A stretch of DNA of 64,000 nucleotides from Paenibacillus aurantius (lineage in GTDB: Bacteria; Bacillota; Bacilli; Paenibacillales; NBRC-103111): assembly GCF_032268605.1 (NCBI RefSeq), contig NZ_CP130318.1:6216501-6280500 (forward strand), given 5' to 3'. Each line of letters begins with the position of its first letter. Position 1 is the first letter of the stretch. The notes under the pieces were generated by a model. That model was given only the letters and a program-made list of their open reading frames with translations. It searched no databases and was not told where the DNA came from. Made by a program: the position numbers and the translations under genes. Shown here in pieces: positions 43,543-52,245 of this stretch.

Positions 43543-44160
43543 CTAGTGATCGCTTCCTAATGGAAGCCGGTCACCGTTTTTTCCTACATACTTAATGGAA
43601 TGGATATGCGTCCTCGTAAGGTCGATGACTTCTTTAATAAATTCGTCCAACGATTCCTTAAAGCCATTGCTGATCCACATTAGAATCAGTCCATAAAAAC
43701 CAAATGCCGTATAGCGTTTAAAATAGTCCATATTGACCGGAGTGTGGTTTAAGGTTTCAAAAATAAATTGTTCCTTATAGATCTTCAAGATGGATTGGGG
43801 AAATTCGGTATGCAGCCCCGGTAAGGTATCGTCATATTTAATAAGCTCGAAGAAATCGCGGTGTTCATAAATGTAACCAATAATAGCAAACGAAGGCGGG
43901 TTTAACTTATTCGCCTTTACCTGCTGTCCGGGGTAATAAGGTTTGCCAACGGAATCCTCCAGACCCTGGATCCTAGAAGCAAGCAAGTCTTCAGCCAATT
44001 GGATTTTATCTTGATAGTGGACGTAGAAAGTGCTCCGATTATAGGCGGCGCCATCCACGATGTCTTTTACGGAAACGTTATGATAGCCCTTCTCTTTAAT
44101 GAGTTTGATAAAAGCGGATTTCAAATGCTCCTTTGTCCGATTTCTTTGTTGATCCTTCAT
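43543..44160 (-). CDS. TetR family transcriptional regulator
   Basis: 205 residues from ATG 44160 (AAGGAGG 8 bp before). HTH: HLKSAFIKLIKEKGYHNVSVKDIVDGAAYNRSTFYVHYQDK. The C-terminal domain includes YFKRYTAFGFYGLILMWI, the TetR_C_7/33-like helix. Divergent from two SDR genes with a 21-bp perfect palindrome in between, which is the likely operator for those genes. Confidence 0.9.
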   Translation of the reverse strand: MKDQQRNRTKEHLKSAFIKLIKEKGYHNVSVKDIVDGAAYNRSTFYVHYQDKIQLAEDLLASRIQGLEDSVGKPYYPGQQVKANKLNPPSFAIIGYIYEHRDFFELIKYDDTLPGLHTEFPQSILKIYKEQFIFETLNHTPVNMDYFKRYTAFGFYGLILMWISNGFKESLDEFIKEVIDLTRTHIHSIKYVGKNGDRLPLGSDH

Positions 44161-44253
44161 GAATAAACCTCCTTCCAAAAAGACATTTTATACTAAGGTG
44201 TCTACTGCATGAACATCAGCCAGAACCTTGATGATTGTTATAGGGGAACAGAG

Positions 44254-44274
44254 GAGTACAATTAAATTGTACTC
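44254..44274. promoter_or_regulatory. 21-bp palindrome, TetR operator candidate
   Basis: GAGTACAATT, one central A, AATTGTACTC: a perfect odd-length palindrome, 22 bp before the first SDR gene and between it and the divergent TetR gene. Confidence 0.7.
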
Positions 44275-44295
44275 ATTATACAAGGAGGATCAGCC

Positions 44296-45033
44296 ATGGG
44301 TAAACTGCATAACAAAGTAGCCGTGATTACGGGTGGGGCATCGGGTATCGGTGCCGCGACAGCACGTCTGTTTGTATCAGAAGGAGCCAAAGTGGTTCTT
44401 GTTGATTTAAATGAAGAAAAAGGGCTGGCATTCGAAAAGGAGCTAAAAGCGCTCCATGGCGATGCTTTATTTATAAAGGCCAACATCACAGTCGAAGAAG
44501 AAGTTGCTGATATTTTCAAACGAGCTATTGAAGCTTTCGGTAAAGTGGATATCGTCTTTAATAATGCCGGGATCGGGCGTGTTCATTCTTCGCATGATCT
44601 TGACTATTCCGAGTGGCGCAATACGATAAATGTCGACTTGGATGGGGTATTCTTGGTAGCGCGCGAAGCTATCCGTGAAATGTTGAAGCAAGGCGGAGGC
44701 ACGATTGTCAATACGGCCTCGATGTACGGTTGGGTCGGATCCCCTGGTTCGGCTGCCTACAACGCGGCCAAAGGCGGCGTTATTAACCTGACCCGCTCCC
44801 TTGCGCTGGAATACGCGGAACGCAGCATTCGCATAAATTCATTATGCCCAGGTTTTATTGATACACCGATTATTCCCGAAGAAAGTAAACAAGCCTTGGC
44901 CCAGATGACTCCCATGAAACGTCTTGGCCAGGCAGAAGAAATGGCGAAAGCTGTATTGTTCCTGGCTTCTGACGACTCTTCCTTCATGACCGGAAATAGC
45001 TTAACGGTCGATGGCGGGTATACGGCTCAATAA
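44296..45033 (+). CDS. SDR family oxidoreductase
   Basis: 245 residues. Short-chain dehydrogenase: TGGASGIG (about 12-19) binds NAD(P), NNAG is in IVFNNAGIGR, the catalytic Ser lies in VNTASMYGWVG and the YxxxK in YNAAKGG. Followed 29 bp later by a second SDR, probably one transcript regulated by TetR. Substrate unknown (often a 3-oxoacyl or alcohol). Confidence 0.9.
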   Translation: MGKLHNKVAVITGGASGIGAATARLFVSEGAKVVLVDLNEEKGLAFEKELKALHGDALFIKANITVEEEVADIFKRAIEAFGKVDIVFNNAGIGRVHSSHDLDYSEWRNTINVDLDGVFLVAREAIREMLKQGGGTIVNTASMYGWVGSPGSAAYNAAKGGVINLTRSLALEYAERSIRINSLCPGFIDTPIIPEESKQALAQMTPMKRLGQAEEMAKAVLFLASDDSSFMTGNSLTVDGGYTAQ

Positions 45034-45062
45034 TTCTTTCATCATCTGGGGAGGTATTCATC

Positions 45063-45836
45063 ATGGCAAAATTCGAGGGTAAAGTGATTATCATTACAGG
45101 CGCGGCGGGCGGAATCGGGAAAGCGACGGCCAAGAAGCTGGCAGAGCAAGGAGCCAAGCTGGCTTTGGTGGATTTGAACCTGGAAGCCGTTCAACAGGCT
45201 GTATCCGAATTGGGACTGAGTGAGGCAAATTCGATTGCCATTCAAGCCAATGTGGCAAAGGAAGAAGATGTCAAAGCCTATGTTAAGGCAACCGTTGAGA
45301 AATTCGGCAAAATCGATGGTTTCTTCAACAATGCAGGGATCGAAGGCATTACGGCGAACGTTGAGGATTATCCCACTGAGACGTTCGAACTGGTGCTGAA
45401 CGTCAATGTTAAGGGTGCATTTCTGGGCTTGAAATACGTGGTACCTGTGATGAAGAAACAAGGGTACGGCAGCATCGTAAATACTTCCTCCGGTGCTGGA
45501 TTGATCGGATCACCTGGTTTTGTGGGCTACAATAGCTCGAAGCATGCTGTCATCGGAATGACCAAAGTCGTTGCATTGGAAGCCGCCCCGTTTGGCGTTA
45601 GAGTGAATGCCGTGGCGCCCGGGGTTATCAATACCCGCATGATGCGTCAGATTGAGAAGAATACGGTTCCGGAGGACGCCGAAGGAGCAAGAAAAGCATT
45701 TGGCGCTGCTGTCCCCATGGGAAGATACGGAGAAGCGGAAGAGGTGGCTAATGTAGCTGTCTTCTTGCTATCCGATGACGCTTCCTATGTGTCCCAATCC
45801 ATTTACACGGTGGATGGCGGCCAAATCAACCAATAA
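45063..45836 (+). CDS. SDR family oxidoreductase
   Basis: 257 residues. TGAAGGIG, FFNNAGIEG, NTSSGAGLIGS and YNSSKHA give the cofactor site and Ser-Tyr-Lys catalytic set. About 40 percent like its upstream neighbour by eye, so a tandem duplicate with a possibly different substrate. GGGGAGG SD. Confidence 0.9.
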   Translation: MAKFEGKVIIITGAAGGIGKATAKKLAEQGAKLALVDLNLEAVQQAVSELGLSEANSIAIQANVAKEEDVKAYVKATVEKFGKIDGFFNNAGIEGITANVEDYPTETFELVLNVNVKGAFLGLKYVVPVMKKQGYGSIVNTSSGAGLIGSPGFVGYNSSKHAVIGMTKVVALEAAPFGVRVNAVAPGVINTRMMRQIEKNTVPEDAEGARKAFGAAVPMGRYGEAEEVANVAVFLLSDDASYVSQSIYTVDGGQINQ

Positions 45837-45858
45837 CACGGTGAAAGCAAACATTGCC

Positions 45859-45899
45859 GCCCTTTCCGCTTCCTAGTAGGAAGCGGGGAGGGCATTTTT
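45859..45899 (+). terminator. Terminator of the SDR pair
   Basis: GCCCTTTCCGCTTCC pairs with GGAAGCGGGGAGGGC, followed by ATTTTTG. Confidence 0.88.
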
Positions 45900-45960
45900 G
45901 TGCGCAGATCTCGGTCGCGTCACTTGGGATACGGTTCTAAGCATTGTCTGTAACGGCAAG

Positions 45961-46548
45961 TTATGTTCTCAGCGTTTTGAAATAGCGATAGATCTTATTT
46001 AGTTTTTCCTTTTGTCTGCCCCGTGGACTCTCCATGCTGCCAAACTCAAAAAACTTCACTTTTTTGATGCCAACGAAGCTAAAAAGCGCTTTACGCATTA
46101 ATATTTTGTGTGCGTTATTCAGCCACAGCAAAGGATAAAGAGCCGGTCCCTTCATACTGGAGATGCAGACAACCGACTTCCCCTTTAAAAGTCCTTCCGG
46201 CAAAAGCCCGCCCTTCTCTCTGTACGCAAAACCTGAAGCAAACATTTGGTCTATATATCCCAGTAGCATAGCCGGAGGACGCCCCCACCAGATCGGGTAT
46301 ATAAAAACGATTTTATCGGCCCACATCAGTTGCTCTCGGTATACAGCGAGATTCGGGTCGGCATGCATATCTCTCCTGCGTTTATTCTCGTTAAAAATCA
46401 GAATCGGGTTAAACCCTTCCTCATATAAATCCAGCACTCTTACCTCATCGATCTTCGCATTCTCCTTGCATCCTCGAAGGACCTCTTGAAAAAGTGCAAA
46501 ACTTAAGCTCTGATGATTAGGATGCGTGTAAATAACCAGCGTGTTCAT
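45961..46548 (-). CDS. NAD(P)H-dependent flavin oxidoreductase (flavodoxin fold)
   Basis: 195 residues. NLVIYTHPNHQSLSF-type start (here NTLVIYTHPNHQSLSFALF) and the FIYPIWWGRPPAMLLGYIDQMFASGFAY stretch are typical of MdaB/KefF/NQO-like quinone reductases; SSMKGP lies near 150. Overlaps the upstream DUF4188 gene by 4 bp. Both lie behind a TetR-type operator, pointing to inducible detoxification. Confidence 0.85.
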   Translation of the reverse strand: MNTLVIYTHPNHQSLSFALFQEVLRGCKENAKIDEVRVLDLYEEGFNPILIFNENKRRRDMHADPNLAVYREQLMWADKIVFIYPIWWGRPPAMLLGYIDQMFASGFAYREKGGLLPEGLLKGKSVVCISSMKGPALYPLLWLNNAHKILMRKALFSFVGIKKVKFFEFGSMESPRGRQKEKLNKIYRYFKTLRT

Positions 46549-47066
46549 CCGTGCGCTCCTTTATGGGGATTTGCCGGCGTCGGCACGGCTGGCTCATTCT
46601 CCCCACCCATACGACGGCGCGATGTCTCCATTCGGCCAGTCGCCGGAATATGCTCGGTCACCTTGGCAAGGCCAAACACCGGCATATTTCCATAAACACA
46701 CTCATAATCGCCGGCCCGGACTTTGTAGGTTTCATGGTAGATCCCGACGGTTCCATCGGTTCCGACCTTGCGATTAAAATTCCGCCAGGCATGTAGATGC
46801 TGTCCGCCGCGGGCATACTCCTCAAGCTGCTCATACGAATCCCAATATTGGAGCAGATGCACGCTGCGCCACCCCACCATGAACTCAGTACCCCGAAAGC
46901 CTAACTTTCGATTGGTATAAAGTTCTTTCAGCATCGGCCCCATCGCCTGCAACACAGGCAGCCATTTGTGTACAGCCCACAGCCGATTGACGCGCATGCC
47001 AATTAAGAAAACGACGAAGTCGCCCTCTATACGGGCAGTGTATCTACCTGGTTTTACTTTTGCCAT
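46545..47066 (-). CDS. DUF4188 family protein
   Basis: 173 residues resembling the DUF4188/monooxygenase-like family: GRYTARIEGDFVVFLIGMRVNR at the N-terminus and VGWRSVHLLQYWDSYEQLEEYARGGQH. Ferredoxin-like fold (ABM-like), probably binding heme or a small ligand; no reaction known. Its stop region overlaps the oxidoreductase start (ATGA). AGGAAACC-type SD. Preceded by an operator that is repeated upstream of the TetR gene. Confidence 0.8.
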   Translation of the reverse strand: MAKVKPGRYTARIEGDFVVFLIGMRVNRLWAVHKWLPVLQAMGPMLKELYTNRKLGFRGTEFMVGWRSVHLLQYWDSYEQLEEYARGGQHLHAWRNFNRKVGTDGTVGIYHETYKVRAGDYECVYGNMPVFGLAKVTEHIPATGRMETSRRRMGGENEPAVPTPANPHKGAHG

Positions 47067-47093
47067 TTGGTTTCCTCCCGCTTCTTCTATTTT

Positions 47094-47111
47094 ATTTATT
47101 AATCAATAAAT
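47094..47111. promoter_or_regulatory. TetR operator, copy 1
   Basis: ATTTATT-AATC-AATAAAT, 7-bp inverted arms, directly upstream of the DUF4188 gene. Identical to the copy at 47674. Confidence 0.75.
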
Positions 47112-47138
47112 GAAAAGCCGAAAAGGAAGAGAAGGCGG

Positions 47139-47651
47139 TTAGTCCTTCTCACAGTATGGTAAAAGTTCTGGCATCTCCAGCACCTCGGACAATACCGTAG
47201 CCATACCCATGCCAATAAAGGCAGACGCCCGGAGGCCCGGCTGCGGAATTTGAGCCCGCTCGAATTTTTCCTTTACTACCTCATAAATATGGGAAAATCC
47301 TTCCCTCACCTTCCCGCGGATCCCAGGTTCAACCGTCGTGAAAGCCTGCATGGACAACAAAGTTTCGTCCCGGTGTGTTGCCAACAGGTCGTAGAACGCC
47401 TGGCCCATCCGGTCCTCCAAGTGCTCCGCCGACGCTTCCACCTCCGTGAATAGGCCTGCAATACGCTGAACGGATTGCTCCAGAACGGCAAGGAACAGCT
47501 CTTCCTTCGTCTTAAAAAAATGAAACACGTAAGGCTGGGTAACCCCCACGGCTTGAGCTATATGGGTCGTTGTAGTCTTGTAATATCCTTGTTTGGCAAA
47601 GACGGCTATGGCGGCTTCGACAATTTGCTGTTTGCGGTCATCTTTGGCCAC
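47139..47651 (-). CDS. TetR family transcriptional regulator
   Basis: 170 residues. HTH: QIVEAAIAVFAKQGYYKTTTTHIAQAVGVTQPYVFHFFKTKEELFLAVLEQ. Its own promoter region and that of the next gene on the strand (DUF4188) carry the same inverted repeat, so it very likely represses both. C-terminal ligand domain not assignable. Confidence 0.9.
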   Translation of the reverse strand: MAKDDRKQQIVEAAIAVFAKQGYYKTTTTHIAQAVGVTQPYVFHFFKTKEELFLAVLEQSVQRIAGLFTEVEASAEHLEDRMGQAFYDLLATHRDETLLSMQAFTTVEPGIRGKVREGFSHIYEVVKEKFERAQIPQPGLRASAFIGMGMATVLSEVLEMPELLPYCEKD

Positions 47652-47673
47652 TTCTTAGACCCCTTATGTATTT

Positions 47674-47691
47674 ATTTATTAATCAATAAAT
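47674..47691. promoter_or_regulatory. TetR operator, copy 2
   Basis: Same ATTTATT-AATC-AATAAAT sequence, upstream of the TetR gene itself. Confidence 0.75.
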
Positions 47692-47732
47692 ACACGAAAT
47701 ATTGGTAACTGTCAATAGCCACCCATAAAACG

Positions 47733-47777
47733 AAAAAGCAATGGGCCTGTTCCCCTTGGGGATTCAGCACATTGCTT
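47733..47777 (-). terminator. Terminator of the GIY-YIG gene
   Basis: On the minus strand AAGCAATG pairs with CATTGCTT, with an inner CCCC/GGGG stem, followed by TTTCG. Confidence 0.7.
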
Positions 47778-47791
47778 CTTGCTATCGGCAT

Positions 47792-48145
47792 TTATGAAGT
47801 CAATTTATCTACGTTGTATTTTGCCCCGAGCTTGTTCGCTATATAGGTTTCATAAATTTCCCGCTCAACGGGGTCCTCTACGATAGACACCTCTATTTTC
47901 ACGACTTCATCTCTGTGATTTTTGATCGGCGAGACGGTATCTTCAAAATGCTTCTTGATTCGCTGCCGCAGCTTTCGAGCCTTTCCCACAAAGAGCAGTT
48001 CGTCCTTGTCGTTGTAGAATAGGAAGATGCCGCCTTTTTCCCTGGTGATTAGGTGGAAATCCGTAAACCCATAAATATGGCTCAATTCTGGAGCCTCTTG
48101 CTTATGGATGGTGACTTCTGGCGTTGGAATCGTAATCGTTATCAA
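47792..48145 (-). CDS. GIY-YIG superfamily protein
   Basis: 117 residues. GGIFLFYNDKDELLFVGKARKLRQRIKKHFE is the GIY-YIG core (GIF-LFY variant, then the catalytic-type Arg region), and the conserved Glu is in VEREIYETYIANKLGAKYN. Resembles the UvrC N-terminal half as a stand-alone domain. DNA cleavage is possible but the first motif deviates from G-I-Y. Monocistronic. Confidence 0.8.
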   Translation of the reverse strand: MITITIPTPEVTIHKQEAPELSHIYGFTDFHLITREKGGIFLFYNDKDELLFVGKARKLRQRIKKHFEDTVSPIKNHRDEVVKIEVSIVEDPVEREIYETYIANKLGAKYNVDKLTS

Positions 48146-48392
48146 GTTTATCCACGTCCTCTTAACATATAGAATTACATCTTACCATAGATGCTTGTCA
48201 TTCGTCTCTTTAAAGTAAAGTATACGCCAGAACGGACGCCACAAAACATCAAATAGGGGGAGGACAAACACCTCTTGTTACCTTGCGGAATATACAGAAG
48301 CATAGGCATTTATCCCACGCATGCTTATTCTGATGGATCCCTTTGAACCTCTAAATCATAGGAATCGGAATAGGCAAAAAGGAGTGTTCCAG

Positions 48393-49499
48393 TTGGTGGA
48401 CAAATCATCTCACTACTTTGCCCGCGGCAATACGGCTCGCGGAGCCCATTTCTTGTATAAATCCGCCTTTGATGGGCTGAACAAGATATACGTCCTTAAG
48501 GGTCCCCAGGGTACGGGGAAATCTACGGTTATTAGAAGCTTGGCGGATAGTTTGCTGGCTAAAGGCCAGCATGTGCAATGCTTCCATTCCCCCCTCCGCC
48601 CCGACGAACTGGACGGCCTCATTCTAACGGAAGGGAAGATTGGGATTGTCGATGGGCGAGTCTGCGAGGGGATTACGCAGAACGAAGCCGGTGAAATCGT
48701 CTATATGGATTTCGGGAGAGCTCTTGAGTACAGCCATATTTCCCCGGAAGATTCCGAGGCAATAGATGGCCTTAAAGATAAGCTGGTAAGTGCTTATTCC
48801 AAAGCATACGAAACGTTCCTAACCGCATTGCGGATTCATGACGAATGGGAAAAATATTATATCGAAAGCATGGATTTCATGAAGGCTGACCAGATTGCGC
48901 AGGGTTTGATTCAAGAATTATTTGCTGGTCATGAAAATGATACACCAACCGTTGGGCGTCACTTGTTTTTCGGAGCTGCGACTCCGAAGGGGGCCTTCGA
49001 TTTTATTCGAAGCTTGACCGCTCAATTGGAAAGACGGATTTTCATCAAAGGAAGGCCGGGATCCGGAAAATCGACCCTGCTCAAAAAGCTTGCCGCCGCT
49101 GCCGAAGAAAAAGGAGTCGAAGTCCAAGTTTTTCATTGCGGCTTTGATCCAAACAGCCTGGATATGTTGATATTTCCGAAGCTGGGAACAGCTATCTTCG
49201 ACAGTACCGCCCCGCACGAATACTATCCTGATCGGGACGGGGATGAAATCCTAGATATGTATACCCTTACGATGACTCCTGGCACCGATGAAGCCTATGC
49301 TGCCGAATTAGCCGCTATTAAAGAACGTTATTCGGCAAAAATGAAAGAGGCCACCTCCTCTTTGGCGGAAGCCGAGGCCATCGATTCCCAAATTAAGGCC
49401 TATTATGTTGCGGCTGTCGATTTTTCGATCGTGGAGGAACTCCAACGGCAATTGCAGTCTGAATTTAATGAGCTGATCTCCAAGCAGCTTTTAAAATAA
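48393..49499 (+). CDS. Tandem P-loop ATPase (PRK06851-like)
   Basis: 368 residues from TTG 48393 (AAAGGAG 8 bp before; the upstream in-frame ATGs lack an SD). Two Walker A motifs: GPQGTGKST near 40 and GRPGSGKST near 214, each followed by a similar HCGFDPNSLDMLIFP or HSPLRPDELDGLILTE block. This is an internal duplication of a P-loop domain. Family members are uncharacterised ATPases. It lies next to the rlmH-site island but outside its repeat. Confidence 0.75.
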   Translation: MVDKSSHYFARGNTARGAHFLYKSAFDGLNKIYVLKGPQGTGKSTVIRSLADSLLAKGQHVQCFHSPLRPDELDGLILTEGKIGIVDGRVCEGITQNEAGEIVYMDFGRALEYSHISPEDSEAIDGLKDKLVSAYSKAYETFLTALRIHDEWEKYYIESMDFMKADQIAQGLIQELFAGHENDTPTVGRHLFFGAATPKGAFDFIRSLTAQLERRIFIKGRPGSGKSTLLKKLAAAAEEKGVEVQVFHCGFDPNSLDMLIFPKLGTAIFDSTAPHEYYPDRDGDEILDMYTLTMTPGTDEAYAAELAAIKERYSAKMKEATSSLAEAEAIDSQIKAYYVAAVDFSIVEELQRQLQSEFNELISKQLLK

Positions 49500-49530
49500 G
49501 GGTACAATCGAAAAGTGTTCTACCCAGACT

Positions 49531-49566
49531 GGGCATAGCCTTCTTATGAGGGCTGTGCCCTTTCAT
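49531..49566 (+). terminator. Terminator of the P-loop ATPase gene
   Basis: GGGCATAGCC/GGCTGTGCCC, 10 bp with one wobble pair, followed by TTTCAT. Confidence 0.7.
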
Positions 49567-49578
49567 CTTGCCGTCCTA

Positions 49579-49590
49579 CTTATGATAAGG
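49579..49590. repeat. Distal att-like repeat of rlmH tail
   Basis: CTTATGATAAGG repeats 53519-53530. The minus-strand reading is GGAGAACCTTATCATAAGTAG, i.e. codons for GEPYHK and a stop, like the end of rlmH. CCGTC lies just outside in both copies. Confidence 0.75.
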
Positions 49591-49614
49591 TTCTCCGTAC
49601 CAGGCGAAACGCGA

Positions 49615-49643
49615 AATAAGGAACCGAATTATCGGTTCCTTAT
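49615..49643 (-). terminator. Terminator of the IetAS-type operon
   Basis: On the minus strand AAGGAACCGA/TCGGTTCCTT with loop TAAT, followed by ATTTC. It lies directly after the protease stop, inside the island. Confidence 0.8.
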
Positions 49644-49648
49644 AAGTG

Positions 49649-52231
49649 TTATTCTACGATTCTATTAGTTTGTATCGTAACGGCTTCTCTTATCCTATTC
49701 ACTACAGTTGAATAAACATCAATGTCTAAACTATCGGATATTTCTTGTGCTAACTCAAAGGTTGCAAGCAAACCATAAGAGATTGGGTCGAACCTTGTAT
49801 CTGCATCATCTTTACAATTAACTTTTATCTCTATACTGTCGTCAGGATCCCACGATACTGCTCTATCGTCAAAGAAGATCTCATGTTGGACTGTACTTCT
49901 CTTGACACTCTTATCATCCGTATTTTTCCGAAAGCCGAGTAGACGATTGTTATTAAGAGTAAACCATAACTGCGCAGATCGATATTTTTGTTTTGAAGGG
50001 ACAGTTGGTGATAGATATGCTAAGGTCACAGTAAGTTTCCGATAATATCTTCCGGTAACAAAATCAAAAGGGATAGGCAGCTTATAGACGTGAGCTTTGT
50101 TTTTAGTCAAACTCCCGTAACCGATTAATGTCGCTCGATTTTTGGCGCAGTCCATTACCTTGGAGACATCAGGAATACCATTTCCTAACCATTTAGAGAC
50201 CCTCTTCTCTGAAACCTCTAGTGCTTGCGCTATCAATGAAGCAGAATCAGTATCCCACTCTGCTCCGTGGACCAACATCGATTTGATGATAACTGCAGCA
50301 AACTCATCCGGTACACTATCCCCCGTTTGGGATAAGAAGATCTCTTCCAATACATCGAAACATTTACCCCCGTAATGCGTCATAAGGGCTGTTGCATCGC
50401 TTGTACCGAAAGTATATGCTCTGGACGATGTTTCGTCGTCTCCAGGAAATGCCACACAACAGCCAGGTGGACGTGTAAGCGATGTAACCCAATTCATATT
50501 GTCATTGAACAGTGATTCCTTTAGGAACTTCCTGCCCCCGGGGTAAAATATATCGGGTTTTATTGAACGATTATATCCAGAACCTATAGCTGAAATTGGA
50601 CTAGGAAGCATTTTAGTATACGGAAAAATGAACCTATCGTTTTCAACTACAGTACTCGCATCCGAAAATATTGCACCCACAGAAAGACTATTAATACTCT
50701 CTGCTGGTGAAAGCAACCTCATATTTCTGCTATTCTGCTCTATTGCTCGGAGTACCAGTTTCCCCCTCTCATCCGGCGATAGCCTCGCAAAATCCGAGAA
50801 AGGCATCCCCAAACTAATATTATTCGTACTGTGATTACCTGCACTTACAATAAACAGCACCTTATATTTATAACTTAACCAATCAAGCAATCTTGCGAGT
50901 GGACTCATAGAATTCACAAACTGTCTTGAGGGATCACCCATCGATAGATTAATAATCTTCACTTTAGGAGCAACAGGATCTGTTGTAGAATCACCTTCGA
51001 ATAAACGCCTGACAGCCATATGAATTAAGTCGACTATAATAACGTCATTTGGGACTTTTTCAGTTAAGTTGTCATTGAAATCCCTTGTTGGTAAAAAAAT
51101 CGGCCTTACATATATCTTTCGGTTTAACGAAGATTCCTCGCTATTTAAATCATTGTGCAATATCAATGATGACATTGCTGTCCCATGCACCCTATTTTTT
51201 ACTACATAGAGTCTTGCCCAGTCGTTGGGATCATCCACTACCAATCGTCCGTTTAATAAAGAATGATTTTGCATTGGTAATCCATCAAAAAGAGCAACCA
51301 CAGGCTCAGAATTAATTTCGGTATCTACTAAAGTGACGTCGACCTCCTCTAAGGGCCCATCACCTAAATTTACTGGAAAAGCAATCTGACCCACGGGTCT
51401 GAAAAACATAATATCATCAACCCTAGTCAGTTGGACTTCCTCATAATTGTTTACCAGATTTTCAATTTGATTTCTTGGTAAAGAAACCAATAAGGAATGG
51501 AATGTTATTTCCGAAATCTGACATTCTGACAGTACATCCCCACCCATATCTTGAATTACTCTTCTTATTAAAGAAGACGAATTGCTTCTATGAATTAAAT
51601 TATTTCGGAAGAATAGTTCGACTTCAAAATTTACAACTTCACTTCCGTCAAATTCAAGATTTTCTCTCCAGTAGTCCAGCACATGTGTTTCTTCTAACCT
51701 ATCCAATGGACTCCAGTATCTAATATCTTTAAGTTGCCTAAAAACGTCTCTAAATCCAGCATATCCACGCTGGAAAACCATGTCTGGATCTTGTACATAC
51801 TGACGCCATAAAGATAAAAGTTGATCAAGTGCTTGTTTATTAGTCATTACGCAATAAACTTTACCAGATAATTCTCCGTCCTCTATATTCCCCTCCGCAT
51901 CGGTTGGTGAAAAATCCTCATCACTAATTCCATCAACTGATATATCGAACATCCATTCCAAACCGTCAATTCTTCTCACTGCTGAATAAAAACTATCCAC
52001 ACCCCCAACTACTTCAAGTACAAGAGCGGTCTCTGGATTCATTCCTGAGGCGGTGCTTTGGACAGTAACATGCTTTGTCTCAATTGCACGTTGTAATTGT
52101 TCAAACTTCGGAGCAAATTTCTCCATCTGTCTGCCTATTGTTGGTCTAGTAAATGTAGGACCTCTCCCACTACCATTGGCCCTTTCGGATTCTTCAAATC
52201 GTGGAAAAAGAATTAGTGGACGTTCGGCCAT
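49649..52231 (-). CDS. Subtilisin-like (S8) protease of an IetAS-type system
   Basis: 860 residues. After an N-terminal region of about 305 residues of unknown fold comes an S8 domain (about 310-630): Asp316 in ALFDGLP, His349 in RVHGTAMSS, oxyanion Asn466 in SAGNHS and nucleophile Ser611 in FGTSDATALMTH. The C-terminal 230 residues are beta-rich. There is no signal peptide, so it acts inside the cell. It starts 14 bp after the ATPase gene, one operon. In IetAS, first described on Agrobacterium plasmids, the protease is the toxic partner. AT-rich compared with host genes. Confidence 0.85.
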   Translation of the reverse strand: MAERPLILFPRFEESERANGSGRGPTFTRPTIGRQMEKFAPKFEQLQRAIETKHVTVQSTASGMNPETALVLEVVGGVDSFYSAVRRIDGLEWMFDISVDGISDEDFSPTDAEGNIEDGELSGKVYCVMTNKQALDQLLSLWRQYVQDPDMVFQRGYAGFRDVFRQLKDIRYWSPLDRLEETHVLDYWRENLEFDGSEVVNFEVELFFRNNLIHRSNSSSLIRRVIQDMGGDVLSECQISEITFHSLLVSLPRNQIENLVNNYEEVQLTRVDDIMFFRPVGQIAFPVNLGDGPLEEVDVTLVDTEINSEPVVALFDGLPMQNHSLLNGRLVVDDPNDWARLYVVKNRVHGTAMSSLILHNDLNSEESSLNRKIYVRPIFLPTRDFNDNLTEKVPNDVIIVDLIHMAVRRLFEGDSTTDPVAPKVKIINLSMGDPSRQFVNSMSPLARLLDWLSYKYKVLFIVSAGNHSTNNISLGMPFSDFARLSPDERGKLVLRAIEQNSRNMRLLSPAESINSLSVGAIFSDASTVVENDRFIFPYTKMLPSPISAIGSGYNRSIKPDIFYPGGRKFLKESLFNDNMNWVTSLTRPPGCCVAFPGDDETSSRAYTFGTSDATALMTHYGGKCFDVLEEIFLSQTGDSVPDEFAAVIIKSMLVHGAEWDTDSASLIAQALEVSEKRVSKWLGNGIPDVSKVMDCAKNRATLIGYGSLTKNKAHVYKLPIPFDFVTGRYYRKLTVTLAYLSPTVPSKQKYRSAQLWFTLNNNRLLGFRKNTDDKSVKRSTVQHEIFFDDRAVSWDPDDSIEIKVNCKDDADTRFDPISYGLLATFELAQEISDSLDIDVYSTVVNRIREAVTIQTNRIVE

Positions 52232-52245
52232 GCAAAAGGTACCCC

